34,782 nucleotides of DNA from an uncultured Lachnospiraceae bacterium. GTDB taxonomy: Bacteria > Bacillota > Clostridia > Lachnospirales > Lachnospiraceae. Position numbers and translations under genes: made by a program. This document shows, one piece after another, positions 7,638 to 16,188 of this stretch (position 1 is its first letter; every line of letters begins with the position of its first letter). Where the stretch lies: the NCBI GenBank assembly GCA_900315495.1, contig OMZJ01000053.1, positions 1-34,782 on the forward strand, in the 5' to 3' direction. The notes under the pieces were generated by a model that had not been told where the DNA came from, made no database searches, and saw nothing but the letters and a program-made list of their open reading frames with translations.

Positions 7638-9269
7638 ATGAGAAAAGAAAAGATTCTGGCCGCTGCCACGGCGGCTGTGCTTGCGATCACCGCGGGAATT
7701 CCGGCTGCTGCCGAGGAGCAGAACACGGAAGCCGCTGAGAATACGACCGTTCAGGAGAGTGAGGCGGATGCCGGTTCCGAAACCCCGGCAGATGCCGTAC
7801 AGGGAGGCAATCTTTCGGTCCGGATCTCCGACGATCCCCTCAACATCAACCCGCTCTATGTGACGGACCTCAACAGCTTCACCATCATGGAGTCTCTGTA
7901 CAGCCCCTATTTTGAGATCGTGGGCGGCGAAGTCTATTACGGAAACGGCCTGCTGGAAAATGTTTCCTCGAATGACGATTCCACCGTCTTCACCCTCACG
8001 CTGAAGGACAACCTGAAGTGGCACGATGAGGAGCCGATCACTGCAGATGACATCGTTTTTTCGATGGACGTTGTTCTGGATGCGGACCAGGCGGTTCCGT
8101 ACTCCACCTATCTTCTGGACGCGGACGGCAATCCGGGAACCGTCACGAAGGTCGATGACAAGACCGTGGAGATTTCCTTCGGCACGTCCAACACCGGGTT
8201 CCTGGGCAGCCTCAGCCAGCTGTACTGCATCCCGCAGCACATCTATGACGGCGTGGAGAACATCGGCCAGAGCGAGCTCAACCAGGAGCCGGTTGGCAGC
8301 GGCCCGTACCGCTTCCAGTCCTACGATTCCGGTCAGCAGTATGTCGTGGAGCGCTTTGACGACTACTTCGGCGGCACGCCGTATCTGGACACGATCACCT
8401 TCAAGATCATCAAGGACACCAATACGGCGATTGCAGCGCTGCAGAGCGGCGATGTCGACATGCTCAGCATCAGCGGCAGCGATTACCAGACCGTCGAGGG
8501 GATTGACGGCGTGACCATCAACCACTATAATTCCGGCAACGTGGATGCGCTCGGATTCAACGAGCTGAACGAGAGCCTCGCCGATGAGAGAGTCCGCCAG
8601 GCCATCGCCTACGCGCTGAACAAGGAAGATCTGATCACCTTCGCGTACAGCTCTTCCAATTACGCGCAGCCGGCCTACTCGATCCTCACGCCGGATACGC
8701 TGTACTATGATGACAGTCTGACCAGGTATGACAATGACCTGGACAAGGCAAAGGAGCTGCTGCAGGAGGCCGGGGTCTCCAATCTGAACCTGACCCTTCT
8801 CTACTCCACAAGCTCTGACATCAACGAGAATGCCGCGGTCTACATTCAGTCTCAGCTGGCCAACGTCGGAATCACGGTGACGCTGGATCCGCAGGAGGAT
8901 TCCATCTACAAGAATTCCATTCAGGCGGAGAACAGCACCGATTATGATCTGGTGCTCCAGAAATATGAGCTGGGCGCGGAGCCGAGTCTGTATGCGGATA
9001 TTCTCTCCTCCGGCAGTCGCAGTAACTATTCCCACGTGAATGACCCGGATCTCGATGCCCTCTGGAAAGAGGGACTGTCCCTGCCGAACGGCGATGAGCG
9101 CAAGGCGGTCTATCAGCAGATTCAGGAGCTCGTCAACGACAAGCAGTATCTGTATCCGATTGACTACACCAACGGTTTCTTCGTCCTTTCGAACAAGTTC
9201 GGCGGCTTCGACGATTTCCTGCTGCAGACAATCTATTACGATTACTCGAAGCTGTATCAGGTACAGTGA
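7638..9269 (+). CDS. Peptide-type ABC transporter substrate-binding protein
   Basis: A 543-residue extracellular solute-binding protein of family 5 (oligopeptide/dipeptide/nickel type). A Sec signal peptide covers residues 1-25 with an Ala-Ala-Ala cleavage site. A Glu/Thr-rich linker runs to about 55, then the binding domain starts at GGNLSVRISDDPLNINPLY. Internal features typical of the family include LKWHDEEPITADDIVFS, GSGPYRF and DERVRQAIAYALNKE. There is no Cys near the signal peptide, so it is not a standard lipoprotein, which is unusual for a Gram-positive binding protein. The ATG at 7638 follows AAAGGAG. It should feed the permease/ATPase genes starting at 9560, from which it is separated by a terminator and a promoter. 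The substrate, probably peptides, is inferred from family only. Confidence 0.92.
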   Translation: MRKEKILAAATAAVLAITAGIPAAAEEQNTEAAENTTVQESEADAGSETPADAVQGGNLSVRISDDPLNINPLYVTDLNSFTIMESLYSPYFEIVGGEVYYGNGLLENVSSNDDSTVFTLTLKDNLKWHDEEPITADDIVFSMDVVLDADQAVPYSTYLLDADGNPGTVTKVDDKTVEISFGTSNTGFLGSLSQLYCIPQHIYDGVENIGQSELNQEPVGSGPYRFQSYDSGQQYVVERFDDYFGGTPYLDTITFKIIKDTNTAIAALQSGDVDMLSISGSDYQTVEGIDGVTINHYNSGNVDALGFNELNESLADERVRQAIAYALNKEDLITFAYSSSNYAQPAYSILTPDTLYYDDSLTRYDNDLDKAKELLQEAGVSNLNLTLLYSTSSDINENAAVYIQSQLANVGITVTLDPQEDSIYKNSIQAENSTDYDLVLQKYELGAEPSLYADILSSGSRSNYSHVNDPDLDALWKEGLSLPNGDERKAVYQQIQELVNDKQYLYPIDYTNGFFVLSNKFGGFDDFLLQTIYYDYSKLYQVQ

Positions 9270-9412
9270 GCAGCCGGGAAGATGAAAATCTGACGAAACG
9301 CCAGGGATGCATGCCCGGATGACGGGAAGCGAATGGATGGCCGGCGAGGAATCCCCTGACCGGTCGGCGGGGCATGCAGGACCAGACAACAGAAAGCCCG
9401 TAACTTGAGAAA

Positions 9413-9442
9413 CAGGGCCGGATGGCAATACATCCGGCCCTG
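9413..9442 (+). terminator. Hairpin after peptide-binding-protein gene
   Basis: CAGGGCCGGATG (9413-9424) pairs perfectly over 12 bp with CATCCGGCCCTG (9431-9442) around GCAATA. The following bases (TATTCTGG) are only modestly T-rich, so termination may be partial. That would favour more binding protein than permease. The rest of 9270-9559 holds no gene. Confidence 0.6.
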
Positions 9443-9447
9443 TATTC

Positions 9448-9456
9448 TGGTATAAT
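9448..9456 (+). promoter_or_regulatory. Extended -10 promoter for permease genes
   Basis: TGG followed by a perfect TATAAT (9451-9456) forms an extended -10 element six bases after the preceding hairpin. No clear -35 is present, which extended -10 promoters tolerate. It would give the permease/ATPase genes a transcript independent of the binding-protein gene. Confidence 0.5.
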
Positions 9457-9559
9457 GGGCCCGAAGCCCGCGCACCGGCGCCGCTTATCCCATGTTCCCA
9501 CAGACGGATCCCGCGCGATCCCATGTTTCTGAAACCCGTATCTGACAGGAGGCCGGCAG

Positions 9560-10507
9560 TTGAAACATATTCTCAGCAAAATCGTTCAGTCGATCCTGGT
9601 GATGTTTCTGGTATCCATTTTATGCTTTGCGCTGATCAAGCTTGCGCCCGGAGACCCGGTGCTGACGTATGTTCAGCCCAATATGAGCGAGTCCTACATC
9701 GCGACGCTCCGCGAACGCCTGGGGCTGACGAAACCACTTCCGGAGCAGTACCTGCTCTGGCTGGGGCGGATCCTGCACGGCAATTTCGGGTATTCGCTGG
9801 TCAACAACCGACCTGTTCTGCAGCAGATCCTGGAAAGGCTTCCGGCCACCTTCCTCCTGATGGGGGTGAGCCTGGTCCTGGCGGTTGTGATCTCCATCCC
9901 GCTCGGCATGAAGTGCGGCGAGCGGCCCGGCGGAGCGCTCGACCGGTTTACCAGCGCGGTCTCTTATGTGGGCATCTCCATCCCCAACTACTGGTTCGGG
10001 ATTCTCCTGATCTACCTGTTCAGCGTCTACCTGGGGTGGCTGCCGAGCATCGGCATGCACAGCACCGGGAATCACTCCCTCCCGGACCTGCTGCGCCACC
10101 TGATTCTGCCCTGTACCGTGATGACCTATGTGAACGCAGCCCAGTTTACCCGCTATATCCGCAGCAGCACGATCACGCAGCTCTCGGAGGACTATGTCAC
10201 CGTGCAGAAGGCCTACGGAACCCCGCGGCGGCGGATCATGTACGGAAACGTGCTGAAGAACGCGATTCTGCCTCTCATCACCGTTCTGGGGATGAGCCTG
10301 CAGTCTCTGGTCTCTGGCGCCATGATCTGCGAGCAGGTCTTTGCCTGGCCCGGAACCGGGCAGCTGGCTGTCACCGCGGTTACCACCTTTGACTATCCGC
10401 TGATCATGGGCATCACGATGATGACGGCGCTGATGATTGTCGTCGGAAACCTCCTGGCGGACCTCCTGTACACCATCGTCGATCCCAGAATCCGGCAGGC
10501 GGCCTGA
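9560..10507 (+). CDS. Peptide ABC transporter permease (DppB/OppB type)
   Basis: A 315-residue inner-membrane permease with six predicted helices. The N-terminal helix ends in the conserved LAPGDPV motif (about 28-34). The EAA-type cytoplasmic loop that docks with the ATPase is near VTVQKAYGTPRRRIMYGNVL. The start is a TTG at 9560, decided by AGGAGG at 9547-9552 with a 7-base spacer; no ATG lies close by. It is the first gene of a permease-permease-ATPase-ATPase set and pairs with the next gene. Confidence 0.92.
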   Translation: MKHILSKIVQSILVMFLVSILCFALIKLAPGDPVLTYVQPNMSESYIATLRERLGLTKPLPEQYLLWLGRILHGNFGYSLVNNRPVLQQILERLPATFLLMGVSLVLAVVISIPLGMKCGERPGGALDRFTSAVSYVGISIPNYWFGILLIYLFSVYLGWLPSIGMHSTGNHSLPDLLRHLILPCTVMTYVNAAQFTRYIRSSTITQLSEDYVTVQKAYGTPRRRIMYGNVLKNAILPLITVLGMSLQSLVSGAMICEQVFAWPGTGQLAVTAVTTFDYPLIMGITMMTALMIVVGNLLADLLYTIVDPRIRQAA

Positions 10508-10526
10508 GAGGAGGCGGAGAAGAGAC

Positions 10527-11360
10527 ATGGACAATCATACAAGAAAGAAAATTCTCGCCGCATTCCGGCACAATCCCATGGCCATCGCTGGGACGCTTCT
10601 GATTCTGTTCTTTGCGCTGACCGCCCTCCTCGCGCCCTGGGTGGCGGGGAATCCGAACACGCTGGACGTGAACGCCCGTCTGGTGGCTCCCTGTGCGGCG
10701 CACCCCTTCGGCACTGACGAGATGGGGCGCGACTATCTGGCGCGCTGTATCTACGGAGGGCGCACCTCCCTGCTGGTGGGATTTCTGTCGATGATCCTTT
10801 CCACCGCGATCGGCGTAGCCATCGGCTCCGTCAGCGGATACCTGGGTGGGAAGACCGACATCGTCATCATGCGTCTGGTGGACGCACTGCTGTCGCTTCC
10901 CACCTTCCTGATCATGATGGTCATGAATGCCTATCTTTCCGCGGGAATCCGGAACGTGATCCTGATCATCGGATTCCTGACCTGGATGAACCTGGCGCGG
11001 ATCGTCCGCGGCGAGACGCTGACGCTCAAGGAGCGCGAGTATGTCGTGTACAGCCGGATTTCGGGGCAGAAGCGCTTCCGGATCATCCTGCGGCACATTC
11101 TGCCGAACATGATGCCGACGATCATCGTCTCGGCGACGATCAACGTGGCTCAGGCGATCCTGATGGAATCGGCCTTAAGTTTCTTCGGCCTCGGCATTGT
11201 TCCGCCCACAGCCTCCTGGGGCAGCATGCTCAACAATGCCCAGAACCGGATGACGACGGCGCCGTGGCTTGCGATTTTCCCCGGCCTTCTGATTCTTCTC
11301 ACCGTTCTGAGCTTCAATTACGTCGGAGAGTTTCTGCGGAAGGCCTATGACCGCAGCTGA
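10527..11360 (+). CDS. Peptide ABC transporter permease (DppC/OppC type)
   Basis: A 277-residue permease, the heterodimer partner of the preceding gene. It has the family hallmark HPFGTDEMGRDYLAR after the first membrane helix and the EAA loop near EREYVVYSRISGQKRFRIILRHILPN. Six helices are predicted. The ATG at 10527 is chosen because the conserved N terminus begins there; a purine-rich GAGGCGGAGAAGAG precedes it. It starts 19 bases after the upstream permease gene. Confidence 0.92.
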   Translation: MDNHTRKKILAAFRHNPMAIAGTLLILFFALTALLAPWVAGNPNTLDVNARLVAPCAAHPFGTDEMGRDYLARCIYGGRTSLLVGFLSMILSTAIGVAIGSVSGYLGGKTDIVIMRLVDALLSLPTFLIMMVMNAYLSAGIRNVILIIGFLTWMNLARIVRGETLTLKEREYVVYSRISGQKRFRIILRHILPNMMPTIIVSATINVAQAILMESALSFFGLGIVPPTASWGSMLNNAQNRMTTAPWLAIFPGLLILLTVLSFNYVGEFLRKAYDRS

Positions 11361-11374
11361 TGCCCATGCAGGAC

Positions 11375-11472
11375 GGCGGCCTTCGGCGGCCGCCGGGTCT
11401 GCGGCGCGCTCCGGAAGGCAGGGCGCGGCCGTGCGTTGTTTCCTCCGGCCGATTGCAGAGGCAATCAGCCGG
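11375..11472 (+). other. Folded spacer between permease and ATPase genes
   Basis: The 227-base gap 11361-11587 inside the operon contains two stem-loops. GGCGGCC/GGCCGCC is at 11375-11394. A 12-bp stem with one mismatch, CCGGCCGATTGC with GCAATCAGCCGG, is at 11445-11472 around AGAG. Neither is followed by a T run. They may be RNA processing or stabilising elements; no gene is seen. Confidence 0.4.
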
Positions 11473-11587
11473 GAACGGTCAGGGTGTGCAGACGGACGCG
11501 TCAGAGGCAATTCTGACAAGCCCGGGCAGAACCCGGATTTGTGCATACCAGGGCGCGTCAGCAGAGATCAGCAGAGAAAGGAAGAAA

Positions 11588-12574
11588 ATGGCACTGTTAG
11601 AGGTATCCAATCTGGGAGTTTCCTTTGACACCGATCTGGGTGAAGTCCGGGCGGTCCGGGATGTCTCCTTTTCTGTGAACCAGGGGGAAATCTTCGGCAT
11701 CGTCGGGGAGTCGGGGAGCGGCAAGAGCGTTTCCACCCGGGCGATTCTCCGCATCAATCCGGCGAACGCGCGGATTACGGGCGGATCGGTGAAATTTGAC
11801 GGGAAGGAGATCCTCTCGCTTTCCGAGAAGGAATTTATGCCGTACCGCGGCCGCCGGATCGCGATGATTTTTCAGGATTCCCTGACGGCGCTCAACCCGG
11901 TTTACACCATCGGCAGCAAGATGAGCGACCTGATCTGCCAGATCGAGGGCACAAGCCGCAGGGATGCCGCGCAGAAGACACTCTCCCTCCTGGCGGAAGT
12001 CGGCATCCGCGATCCGGAGCGGTGTTTCCGGAGCTACCCCCACGAGCTGTCTGGCGGAATGCGGCAGCGGGTCATGATCGCCATGGCGGTGGCCTGCAGC
12101 CCGGACCTGATCATCGCGGATGAACCCACGACCTCGCTGGACGTCACGATCCAGGCGCAGATTCTCCGCCTGCTGCGCGACATCCAGCGGCGCCGCGGCT
12201 GCAGCGTCATCCTGATCACTCACGACCTGGGCGTCGTCGCCCAGATGTGCCGGCGGATCAGCGTGATGTGCGGCGGATATGTCGTCGAAACCGGCACGGC
12301 GGAACAGATCTTTCACCATCCGGTTCATCCCTACACGCAGGCGCTGATTGCCAGCATGCCGCGGGCGGATCGGGAATTCCGCCCGTTCCTCGAGCACTCC
12401 GTGAGCCGGGACCGGGGCAGATCGGCCGTTGGAGAGAAGGAGGACGCGCTGTGCCCGTTTCTGGACCGCTGTCCTGCGGCCTCTGCCGCGTGCCGCGGCA
12501 CACTGCCCAGGGTCCGTGCAGTCGGGGAGGAACACACGGCGCGCTGCTTTGCAGACGGGAAGAAGGAGGATTGA
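11588..12574 (+). CDS. Peptide ABC transporter ATP-binding protein (DppD/OppD type)
   Basis: A 328-residue cytoplasmic ATPase. Walker A is GESGSGKS (40-47), the signature is LSGGMRQR, Walker B is [12 protein letters not shown], and the H-loop lies in ITHDLGVVA. The C-terminal oligopeptide extension carries the spaced cysteines CPFLDRCP...AC...C typical of DppD/OppD, where they form an iron-sulfur site in characterised relatives. The ATG at 11588 follows GAAAGGAAG. It forms the motor with the next gene. Confidence 0.93.
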   Translation: MALLEVSNLGVSFDTDLGEVRAVRDVSFSVNQGEIFGIVGESGSGKSVSTRAILRINPANARITGGSVKFDGKEILSLSEKEFMPYRGRRIAMIFQDSLTALNPVYTIGSKMSDLICQIEGTSRRDAAQKTLSLLAEVGIRDPERCFRSYPHELSGGMRQRVMIAMAVACSPDLIIADEPTTSLDVTIQAQILRLLRDIQRRRGCSVILITHDLGVVAQMCRRISVMCGGYVVETGTAEQIFHHPVHPYTQALIASMPRADREFRPFLEHSVSRDRGRSAVGEKEDALCPFLDRCPAASAACRGTLPRVRAVGEEHTARCFADGKKED

Positions 12575-12575
12575 G

Positions 12576-13556
12576 ATGGACAGCCCAAGGAACCTGATTG
12601 AAGTGAAGGATCTGGTCGTCACCTTCCGCCGACGGAGTGCGAAGCGCATTTCCTTCCGCCCGGAAACCTTTGCGGCCGTGGATCACGTGTCCTTTTCAAT
12701 CCGCCAGGGAGAAACCTACGGCCTGGTGGGGGAATCCGGCAGCGGCAAATCCACGATCGGGAGAGCCATTCTCGGCTATTTTCGGCCGGCCGCCGGACAG
12801 ATCCTGTACCAGGGAAAGGATATCGCCGGACTGAAGGAAAAGGAGCGTGCGCCGTATCAGCGCCGGATGCAGTCGGTCTTCCAGGATCCGTATTCCTCGC
12901 TGGATCCGTCCATGAATGTGGCGCAGATCATCGGGGAGCCGATGGAGATTCAGCGGATGTACCCTGGGAAGGCGCGGCGGGAGAGGATTGCCTCCCTTCT
13001 GGAATCGGTCGGACTGTCCCCGGACGACATGAATCGCTATCCCAGTGAATTCAGCGGCGGACAGCGGCAGCGCATCTCCATCGCGCGGGCACTGGCCGTG
13101 GCGCCGGAATTCATCGTCTGCGACGAGCCGATCTCCGCGCTGGATGTCTCGCTGCAGGCCCAGATCATCTACCTGCTGCAGGATCTGCAGCGCACAAACC
13201 ACCTGACGTACCTGTTCATCAGCCACCAACTGCAGATCATCCGGAAAATCTGCTCCCAGATCGGTGTGCTGTATCTGGGGTCTCTTCTGGAAACCGGATC
13301 GGCGCAGGACGTGTGCGGCGCGCCGATCCATCCCTATACCCGGATGCTGATGTCCTCGGTCCTGGAGCCGGATCCCGAACTCCACAGCCTTGACAGCATT
13401 CCGAAGGATTCCGGCACGCAGCAGTACAGCGGGAAGGGATGCAAGTTCGCGTCGCGCTGCCCCTTTGCCGCGGACCGCTGCCGGCAGGAGATGCCGGTTC
13501 TTACGGATTTCGGCGGTGGGCATCAGGCGGCCTGCTTCCGCGCAGGGGAGATCTGA
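12576..13556 (+). CDS. Peptide ABC transporter ATP-binding protein (DppF/OppF type)
   Basis: A 326-residue ATPase, partner of the preceding subunit. Walker A is GESGSGKST (52-60), the signature is FSGGQRQR, Walker B is FIVCDEPISALD, and the H-loop lies in FISHQL. The C terminus has the cysteine cluster CKFASRCPFAADRC and a later Cys near residue 321, as in OppF. The ATG at 12576 lies one base after the upstream stop, with AGAAGGAGG overlapping the end of that gene, indicating translational coupling. Confidence 0.93.
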   Translation: MDSPRNLIEVKDLVVTFRRRSAKRISFRPETFAAVDHVSFSIRQGETYGLVGESGSGKSTIGRAILGYFRPAAGQILYQGKDIAGLKEKERAPYQRRMQSVFQDPYSSLDPSMNVAQIIGEPMEIQRMYPGKARRERIASLLESVGLSPDDMNRYPSEFSGGQRQRISIARALAVAPEFIVCDEPISALDVSLQAQIIYLLQDLQRTNHLTYLFISHQLQIIRKICSQIGVLYLGSLLETGSAQDVCGAPIHPYTRMLMSSVLEPDPELHSLDSIPKDSGTQQYSGKGCKFASRCPFAADRCRQEMPVLTDFGGGHQAACFRAGEI

Positions 13557-13567
13557 ACGGACATCAA

Positions 13568-13592
13568 TGTTCGGTCAGAACCTGACCGGACA
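13568..13592. promoter_or_regulatory. 25-bp inverted repeat upstream of MATE gene
   Basis: Arms TGTTCGGTCAG (13568-13578) and CTGACCGGACA (13582-13592) match at 10 of 11 positions around AAC. The downstream tail is A-rich, and the minus-strand tail is not T-rich after the stem, so it does not look like a terminator in either direction. Size and symmetry fit a dimeric repressor operator (TetR- or MarR-like), about 60 bases before the efflux gene start. Confidence 0.5.
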
Positions 13593-13651
13593 TAAAAAAA
13601 TAATGGCTGCCGGAAGCAATTGAGAAAAGAGGGAGAAAGAGGTTTCGTTTT

Positions 13652-15019
13652 ATGAACGGCAGAAGAAAGCGCAGAATCCGTCGGCATACCGATCCGGTCC
13701 ACTTGTCGGACCATTTCATCGTCCGAAGGCTTCTGCGGTATGCACTCCCGTCGGTCATCATGATGGTTTTCACATCCGTCTATGCGATGGTGGACGGATT
13801 CTTTGTCTCAAACCTGGTCGGACAGACGCCCTTTGCCGCGGTGAACCTGATTCAGCCCGTGCCGGAGATCCTGGGCGCCGTCGGGTACGTGTTCAGTACC
13901 GGCGGCAGCGCCCTGATCTCCCTGCAGCTGGGGGAGGGAAAGCCGAAGGAGGCCAATGAGACCTTCTCCCTTCTCGTGTATGCCGGCATCGTGATCGGTA
14001 TCTGCATCACCGTGATCGGAATCCCGCTGGTCCGACCGCTGTGCCGGATTCTGGGTGCGACCCCGGAGATGCTGCCGTACGCGGTCCGCTACGGGCAGAT
14101 CCTAGTGTCCGGCATTCTGTTCCTGATGCTGGAATATATGTTTCAGGAGTACATGGTCGTCAGCGAGAGGCCGGGGCTGGGGCTTGCCGTCATGCTCCTG
14201 GCGGGATCGGCCAACATCGGTCTGGATGCCCTCTTCATGGCGGTGTTTCATCTGGGGGTTGCCGGCGCCGGATGGGCGACGGTCATCAGCCAGGCGATCG
14301 GCGGCATCGTCCCGCTCATTTATTTTTTCCGGGCAAAGGATTCCGTCCTTCATCTTGGTAGAACCCATTTTCGACCGGTTGTCCTTCTGAAAACGCTGAC
14401 CAACGGGGCGTCCGAGTTTATGACCACCATGTCGACCTCGGTGGTGGCCGTCCTGTACAATCTGCAACTCATCCGGATGATCGGGGAGGACGGCGTCTCC
14501 GCGTATGGCGTCCTGACGTATATCGCCTATATTTTCACCTCGGTCAGCATCGGATATGCGGAGGGCACGGCGCCGATCGTCAGTTTCCACTACGGGGAGG
14601 GCGATGCGCGGGAGCTGAAAAGCCTTGTGCAAAAGGGCCTGATCATCGTGGGGATTGGCGGTGTCGTGATGACGGTGCTGGAAGAGCTCCTGGCGTTCCC
14701 CCTGTCCCGCATGTTCATCGGCTATGACCCGGAGCTTCTGCGCCTGACCGTGCATGCCTTCCGGATCTACAGCTTTTCCTTCCTGCTCTCCGGGTTCAAC
14801 GTGTGGATTCCGTCCCTCTTCACGGCACTCAACGACGGGTTTGATTCCGCCCTTCTGACCTTCCTGCAGAGCCTGGTCTTTCAGGTGGGGTGCATCCTCC
14901 TGCTGCCGCGGATTTTCGGCGCGGACGGCATCTGGGGCGCCATCATCGCGGCGGAGAGCATGCCCCTGGTTCTGGCCGTCGTGCTCCTCGTCCGGAGAAG
15001 AAAGAAGTTCCGGTACTGA
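13652..15019 (+). CDS. MATE-family efflux transporter
   Basis: A 455-residue integral membrane protein with about 12 predicted helices in two homologous halves. MATE hallmarks are the N-terminal ALPSVIMMVFTSVYAMVDGFFVSNLVG and the NIGLDALFM segment in the first half, with SFLLSGFNVWIPSLFTALND in the second. It should export cationic compounds or metabolites using a Na+ or H+ gradient; the substrate is unknown. The ATG at 13652 is supported by AGAGG nine bases upstream. It follows the peptide transporter operon but is preceded by its own operator-like repeat, so it may be separately controlled. Confidence 0.9.
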   Translation: MNGRRKRRIRRHTDPVHLSDHFIVRRLLRYALPSVIMMVFTSVYAMVDGFFVSNLVGQTPFAAVNLIQPVPEILGAVGYVFSTGGSALISLQLGEGKPKEANETFSLLVYAGIVIGICITVIGIPLVRPLCRILGATPEMLPYAVRYGQILVSGILFLMLEYMFQEYMVVSERPGLGLAVMLLAGSANIGLDALFMAVFHLGVAGAGWATVISQAIGGIVPLIYFFRAKDSVLHLGRTHFRPVVLLKTLTNGASEFMTTMSTSVVAVLYNLQLIRMIGEDGVSAYGVLTYIAYIFTSVSIGYAEGTAPIVSFHYGEGDARELKSLVQKGLIIVGIGGVVMTVLEELLAFPLSRMFIGYDPELLRLTVHAFRIYSFSFLLSGFNVWIPSLFTALNDGFDSALLTFLQSLVFQVGCILLLPRIFGADGIWGAIIAAESMPLVLAVVLLVRRRKKFRY

Positions 15020-15081
15020 CGCACCTGCCGGAGCCGGATTTTTATCTGTACATCTTCCCTCTGAAGAAGAGGCAGCCGGTA

Positions 15082-15111
15082 CTGACAGAAAGCGGCAGAC
15101 CGTCGTATAAT
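15082..15111 (+). promoter_or_regulatory. Predicted promoter of phosphodiesterase gene
   Basis: CTGACA (15082-15087) and a perfect TATAAT (15106-15111) are 18 bases apart. Transcription would begin near 15118 and leave a leader of about 215 bases before the start codon. Confidence 0.6.
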
Positions 15112-15117
15112 GGGATC

Positions 15118-15333
15118 GGAGAACCCCGCACGGGAAACATTCTGGAGAGTTCCTGCGCGGGGTATATTGATTCTGCCAAGCTGGGAAGTTTTCCTTGCGG
15201 GAACCGGGAGAGGGTTCACGCAGATCGCAACAGTAACACACCGGTGCAAAAACCGGAAAAATGACTGCACCCCCAAGTGTGGGAATCTCACCGGCAGAAG
15301 CACACACAGCAAGGAGAGAAAGAGGGAAGAAAA
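15118..15333 (+). promoter_or_regulatory. Long folded 5' leader of phosphodiesterase gene
   Basis: Several pairings are visible. CCCCGC...GGGAA (15124-15136) pairs with TTCC...GCGGGG (15150-15162), with two irregular positions. GAACC/GGTTC lies near 15203-15220. CCGGTG (15241-15246) pairs with CACCGG (15289-15294), closing a 54-base domain. I could not match it to a known riboswitch class. The first hairpin could instead be the terminator of the MATE gene, though its tail (TATATTGATT) is weak. No gene fits in this stretch. Confidence 0.45.
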
Positions 15334-16077
15334 ATGCTTGTCATTGCACACAGAGGTTTCAGCGGAAAATATCCGGAAAACACAATGCTAGCTTTCCGGA
15401 AGGCAGTGGAGGCTGGGGCCGACGGCATCGAGAATGACGTTCAGCTGACAAAGGACCTGGTCCCCGTGATCATGCACGATGAGGCGGTAGACCGCACCAC
15501 CGACGGAAAGGGGTTCCTGCGCACCTTCACCTATGACGAGCTGCGGCGGCTGAACGACAGCTATCCTGCCAGATTCGGGCAGCAGTTTGCGCCGCAGACC
15601 GTCCCGACGCTGGACGAGTACCTGCGCTGGATGGCGGAGGAAGCGGTCCATATCGTGACCAACATCGAGCTGAAGAATTCGGTCTATTACTACACGGGCA
15701 TGGAGGAAATGGTTCTTCGGATGATCCAGAATTACGAGCTCGAGGACCGGATCATCCTTTCTTCCTTCAACAATGCATCCATGGCACTGGTCAAACGGCT
15801 GGATCCGAAGATCCGCTGCGGCTTCCTCTACCCGGTGGCGATGGACAATCCCGGCGCCTACTGCCGGCGGATGGGTGTGGACTATTATCACCCGGATTAT
15901 ACCTCCCTGACAGCGGAGCAGGTGTGGAACTGCACGCAGAACGGCATCGGCGTCAACCCGTGGACCGTCAACGATGCGGAGTCCATTCGGAAGCTGAAAA
16001 GCTGGGGCGTCAACGCCGTGATTGGAAACTACCCGGATGTGGCGAAAGAAGTCAGAGACGAGGAACCCGGAGTCTAA
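15334..16077 (+). CDS. Glycerophosphodiester phosphodiesterase
   Basis: A 247-residue GDPD-family enzyme that hydrolyses glycerophosphodiesters to sn-glycerol 3-phosphate and an alcohol. The TIM-barrel active-site motifs are all present: HRG (6-8) followed by PENT, GIENDVQLT with metal ligands Glu33 and Asp35, and the second catalytic His48 in MHDE. The C-terminal GVNPWTVND and NAVIGNYPD are typical of UgpQ-like cytoplasmic forms. There is no signal peptide. The ATG at 15334 is chosen because family homology begins at MLVIAHRG. An MFS transporter gene follows 111 bases downstream. Confidence 0.93.
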   Translation: MLVIAHRGFSGKYPENTMLAFRKAVEAGADGIENDVQLTKDLVPVIMHDEAVDRTTDGKGFLRTFTYDELRRLNDSYPARFGQQFAPQTVPTLDEYLRWMAEEAVHIVTNIELKNSVYYYTGMEEMVLRMIQNYELEDRIILSSFNNASMALVKRLDPKIRCGFLYPVAMDNPGAYCRRMGVDYYHPDYTSLTAEQVWNCTQNGIGVNPWTVNDAESIRKLKSWGVNAVIGNYPDVAKEVRDEEPGV

Positions 16078-16188
16078 TACATATCATGCGGCGGGTATGT
16101 GTACCAGCCGGCGCGAGGCAGAGACGGAAAAGCAGGAAAAATCCCGGCCAAACGCCGGCAGCGATGCTGCCGCAGCGGGAGGGAAACT

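Noticed and set aside
7596..9524. 642-codon minus-strand frame opposite the peptide-binding-protein gene
   Set aside because: Composition is repetitive Ile/Val/Arg/Asp without a domain; the plus-strand gene has a signal peptide and family motifs.
7638..13556. Nickel-specific uptake system
   Set aside because: Family 5 binding proteins and these ATPases also serve nickel systems, but no metal-specific feature or nickel-responsive regulator was found; a peptide-type assignment is safer.
15118..15333. Cobalamin, T-box, TPP, SAM, FMN or guanidine riboswitch
   Set aside because: I compared the leader by eye with the conserved boxes of these classes and found no convincing match.
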